The position numbers and the translations under genes are program-made. Below, piece by piece: positions 5,074 through 7,286 of a DNA stretch of 7,286 bases (the first letter of the stretch is position 1; each line of letters opens with the position of its first letter). Below the pieces are notes generated by a model. The model was not told where the DNA came from, did not search any database, and worked only from the letters and a program-made list of their open reading frames with translations. The DNA lies in contig CADAUN010000066.1 in the NCBI GenBank assembly GCA_902791085.1, positions 1 through 7,286 on the forward strand, given 5' to 3'. Source of the stretch: an uncultured Erysipelotrichaceae bacterium (GTDB taxonomy: Bacteria > Bacillota_I > Bacilli_A > RFN20 > CAG-826).

Positions 5074-6264
5074 ATGAGCAAAGTCATCATGCATATTGAT
5101 CTCAACGCCTTCTTTGCCTGCGCAGAAGAACTTCGCCATCCGGAATGGAGTGGTAGGCCGATCATTGTCGCGGGAGAGGGTCCGCGTTCTGTTGTTTCTA
5201 CGGCTTCTTATCAAGCCCGGGCTTATGGCGTGCATTCCGCCATGCCTTATTATCAAGCCAAGGAACTTTGCCCTCAGGCCATTTTTGTCTCCCCTGATTT
5301 TGGCTATTATTCGATGCTCTCCCGCTCTTTTTTCGCTTTTTTGAAACGTTATTCTTTGCTCATCGAAGAAGCTTCAATCGATGAAGGATATGTCGATATG
5401 ACCAAAGCCACCCAACACATTCATGATGCTTATCGGTATTTCGAGAATATTCAAACTAGTCTATTGAAGGAAATCGGTCTTAAATGCTCGATTGGCGTTG
5501 CTCCAACGAAATTTTTGGCCAAAATGGCAAGCGACATGAAAAAACCGATGGGCATTACCTTTCTCTATCGAAAAGATTTGGCCACGAAGCTTTATCCCTT
5601 ACCGATTGGCGATTGCTTTGGCATCGGAAAGAAAACCGTTCCTCATCTTCAAGCCATCGGGATTCGGACCATTGGCGATTTTCAAAAAATGGCGGCCAAA
5701 GACGATCCGCGCTTAACGGAGCTCTTTGGCAAATCTTATGCTTCCTTAAAAGCGGCAGTAAACGGACGAAGCTCTGACATTGTTGATCCAACCCCCATGG
5801 ATCCAAAATCGTTAGGACATTCGGAAACCTTTGATTACGACACGAACGATCCGGATTTCCTAAAAAGCAAAATTCGTCAACTTTCCTTGGAAGTCGCTTC
5901 TGGCGTAAAAAGAGACAAGAAGAAAGGAAAAACAGTCCGCCTCACTTTAAAAGACGCGGAATTCAAAAGTCATGTGAAGTCCGTTACTTTAACGGAAGCC
6001 ACCAATGATCCGGAAATCATCTATATGAATGCCTGTCGCCTTTATGAGGCCAATTTCCTTGGCATTATGACCCGTTTAATCGGGGTCGCGTTAGACAATT
6101 TGGTAAATCCCCAGGAAGAAACGGTTCAAATGAATTTCTGGAATTATGACGAATATGAGAAACTAGACAAGACCAAACTTTTGGTCAACGAATTGAACCG
6201 AAAAATGGATAAGCCTGCTTTATTGCTCGCCAGCGAGGCAAAGAAAAAAGATGGAAATTCATGA
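5074..6264 (+). CDS. dinB: DNA polymerase IV (Y-family translesion polymerase)
   Basis: This Y-family polymerase copies past damaged bases with low fidelity. From the ATG at 5074 it has 396 residues, and its start MSKVIMHIDLNAFFACAEE matches family N-termini; the frame is open back to a TTG at 5041, but those extra residues are not family-like. Metal-binding residues are Asp9 (HIDLN) and the Asp103-Glu104 pair in EASIDEGYVD (99-108). Phe14 is at the steric-gate position. Other marks are SYQARAYGVHSAMP (45-58), CSIGVAPTKFLAKMASDMKK (138-157), and the helix-hairpin region FGIGKKTVPHLQAIGIRTIG (182-201). The little-finger domain follows (about 245-345). QMNFW (352-356) resembles a sliding-clamp binding pentapeptide and sits before a tail of about 40 residues, not at the very end. 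The gene overlaps xerD by 14 nt. No LexA-type operator is seen. Confidence 0.95.
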   Translation: MSKVIMHIDLNAFFACAEELRHPEWSGRPIIVAGEGPRSVVSTASYQARAYGVHSAMPYYQAKELCPQAIFVSPDFGYYSMLSRSFFAFLKRYSLLIEEASIDEGYVDMTKATQHIHDAYRYFENIQTSLLKEIGLKCSIGVAPTKFLAKMASDMKKPMGITFLYRKDLATKLYPLPIGDCFGIGKKTVPHLQAIGIRTIGDFQKMAAKDDPRLTELFGKSYASLKAAVNGRSSDIVDPTPMDPKSLGHSETFDYDTNDPDFLKSKIRQLSLEVASGVKRDKKKGKTVRLTLKDAEFKSHVKSVTLTEATNDPEIIYMNACRLYEANFLGIMTRLIGVALDNLVNPQEETVQMNFWNYDEYEKLDKTKLLVNELNRKMDKPALLLASEAKKKDGNS

Positions 6265-7135
6265 ATCCCTAGAATATTTTTTGCAAGATCTTCGCCTCAC
6301 AAGCGTCGCTAGCAAGGCAACCATCGAAGATTATCGGGAAGACTTTAAACTGTTTTTACGTTCTTTTCCTGAAGTCAAAGACACGAACGATCTCGATGAA
6401 GACATGATTTCTTCGTTTCTCCGAGAAGAAGACGATCGCGGATTGTCCAGTGCGACGATTTTGCGGCGTTATAGCTTTTTACGGCATTATTTTTGTTTTC
6501 TTTCTTCGGAGGGAATCCGTAAAGGAAGACCGATTCATTATGACGATAAACCTAAACCTGCGAAACGTTTGCCCGTCGTTATCGACGAGGAAGACATCAA
6601 TCGTCTTTTCTTGGCGCCAGATTTAAGCAAAGACAACGGAATACGGGATCGTGCGATGCTGGAAGTCATGTATGCAACTGGGCTTCGAGTTTCGGAATTA
6701 TTATCTTTACAATTTAAAAATGTAAATTTTTCTGATCACCTTGTCACTGTATATGGGAAAGGCAATAAAGAACGAACGGTTCCGATTTCTTCTTTTGCGT
6801 TGGAATATCTTCAAAAATATATGGATGGCCCACGCGCTAGAAATCCCGGAAGTAGAAGCAATATCTTGTTCTTAAATCGGGAAGGAAAACCTTTATCGCG
6901 CAACTATTTCTTTACCCAAGTGAAACGTTATGCCGAAGCTGCCGGCATTGAGGCTTCGATTTCTCCCCATACATTGCGGCATTGTTTTGCAACTCATTTA
7001 TTGGAAAACGGCGCTTCTTTGCGGATGGTACAAGAAATGCTAGGACACGCCAAAATCGCTACGACGCAAATTTATACCGAAGTTTCGACTAAACGCATTA
7101 TGAGCGCCTATGATTTGTATGCTTCGCGGAAATAA
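6251..7135 (+). CDS. xerD: Site-specific tyrosine recombinase XerD
   Basis: XerD, with XerC, resolves chromosome dimers at dif during division. The 294-residue protein has an N-terminal SAM-like DNA-binding domain (about 1-95) and a C-terminal catalytic domain. All six expected residues are present: Arg146 in ATGLRVSEL, Lys170 in YGKGNKER, His240 and Arg243 in HTLRHCFATHLLENGA, His266 in LGHAKIATT, and the nucleophile Tyr275 in IYTEV. Their spacing matches E. coli XerD closely. The choice of XerD over XerC or a phage integrase rests on length, compact form and the deoB gene downstream, an arrangement shared with Bacillus (xerD-drm). The start at 6251 lies within the end of dinB, with GAGG at 6235-6238 upstream; this suggests translational coupling. 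No attachment-site repeats or phage genes surround it. Confidence 0.92.
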   Translation: MEIHESLEYFLQDLRLTSVASKATIEDYREDFKLFLRSFPEVKDTNDLDEDMISSFLREEDDRGLSSATILRRYSFLRHYFCFLSSEGIRKGRPIHYDDKPKPAKRLPVVIDEEDINRLFLAPDLSKDNGIRDRAMLEVMYATGLRVSELLSLQFKNVNFSDHLVTVYGKGNKERTVPISSFALEYLQKYMDGPRARNPGSRSNILFLNREGKPLSRNYFFTQVKRYAEAAGIEASISPHTLRHCFATHLLENGASLRMVQEMLGHAKIATTQIYTEVSTKRIMSAYDLYASRK

Positions 7136-7143
7136 TCTACAAT
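7115..7143 (+). promoter_or_regulatory. Promoter for deoB
   Basis: TTGTAT (7115-7120) and TACAAT (7138-7143) are separated by exactly 17 bp, the best sigma-A-type pair in the window. The -35 lies within the last codons of xerD. Initiation near 7150 would leave a leader of about 38 nt with a strong Shine-Dalgarno before deoB. I see no operator palindrome in the remaining gap. Confidence 0.65.
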
Positions 7144-7174
7144 GAAAGGACGAGAGTCAAACAACGACAAAAAA

Positions 7175-7180
7175 GAGAGG
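7175..7180 (+). promoter_or_regulatory. Ribosome binding site of deoB (GAGAGG)
   Basis: GAGAGG followed by AA lies 7 nt before the ATG at 7188. An in-frame ATG at 7182 is too close to be served by it, so this site fixes the deoB start at 7188. Confidence 0.75.
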
Positions 7181-7187
7181 AATGACA

Positions 7188-7286
7188 ATGAAATTCAAAC
7201 GAGTCTTCTTGATCGTCGCTGATAGTGCCGGCGTTGGTGAAGAGCCGGACGCAGCCCGTTTTGGCGATGTCGGTTCCAACACTTGG
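7188..7286 (+). CDS. deoB: Phosphopentomutase, N-terminal fragment (3' end cut by window edge)
   Basis: Phosphopentomutase interconverts ribose-1-phosphate (or its deoxy form) and the 5-phosphate, linking nucleoside breakdown to central metabolism. Only 33 residues are visible. RVFLIVADSAGVGEEPDAAR followed by FGDVGSNT matches the DeoB N-terminus, usually R-h-F-L-I-V-x-D-S-x-G-h-G-x-x-P-D-A-x-x-F-G-D-x-G-x-x-T; the Asp of the ADSAGVG motif is the expected metal ligand. The start is set by a good Shine-Dalgarno. Its place after xerD repeats the xerD-drm neighbourhood of Bacillus, but here deoB has its own promoter. The rest of the gene lies beyond the window. Confidence 0.93.
   Translation, partial: MKFKRVFLIVADSAGVGEEPDAARFGDVGSNTW

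Noticed and set aside
6251..7135. Tyrosine recombinase as a sign of an integrated mobile element
   Set aside because: Length, catalytic spacing and the following deoB gene fit housekeeping XerD. There are no attachment repeats, phage genes or composition change around it.
1..7286. A novel defence, toxin-antitoxin or CRISPR system
   Set aside because: Every sizeable frame is accounted for by a recognised core gene, gaps are all under 140 nt, and no repeat array or unknown gene remains to carry such a system.

Overview
This window is a tightly packed, ordinary chromosomal housekeeping segment with all genes on the + strand. It suggests a streamlined member of the Firmicutes, in the Bacilli / Erysipelotrichia / Mycoplasmatota neighbourhood. 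The reasons are: (a) the yqhY-nusB-xseA-xseB-dxs order and the xerD-deoB pair are both known from Bacillus-type chromosomes; (b) the proteins are short and compact; (c) the dxs catalytic motif is unusual. TGG encodes tryptophan and TGA terminates yqhY and dinB, so the standard bacterial code (table 11) applies, not the mycoplasma code 4. Base composition is moderate, apart from one very AT-rich gap before dxs. The exact lineage cannot be fixed from the sequence alone.

Layout: 1-747 is the 3' part of a transketolase gene (tkt), cut by the window edge. 780-1121 is an Asp23/Gls24-family gene (yqhY), closed by a clear intrinsic terminator (1131-1164). 1257-3089 is a compact nusB-xseA-xseB cluster: a transcription antitermination factor and the two subunits of exonuclease VII. 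A 52-nt AT-rich gap precedes dxs (3142-5016), the first enzyme of the MEP isoprenoid pathway. dinB (5074-6264, DNA polymerase IV) overlaps xerD (6251-7135, tyrosine recombinase for chromosome dimer resolution) by 14 nt. A promoter and a good ribosome binding site then lead into deoB (7188 to the edge, phosphopentomutase), which is cut by the right edge.

How the genes relate: tkt and dxs are both thiamine-diphosphate enzymes fed by triose and pentose phosphates (dxs uses glyceraldehyde-3-phosphate and pyruvate), and deoB links nucleosides to pentose phosphates. xseA/xseB, dinB and xerD form a DNA-maintenance set. These are core functions placed side by side, not evidence of one dedicated system.

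I found no CRISPR array, insertion sequence, tRNA, rRNA, phage or defence system. The most interesting signals are regulatory. TACAAT-type -10 boxes lie only 6-9 nt before the start codons of yqhY, xseA and dinB, which suggests leaderless mRNAs. A perfect extended -10 box inside the end of xseA could give xseB its own promoter. Dxs also carries a variant cofactor motif and a divergent C-terminus.
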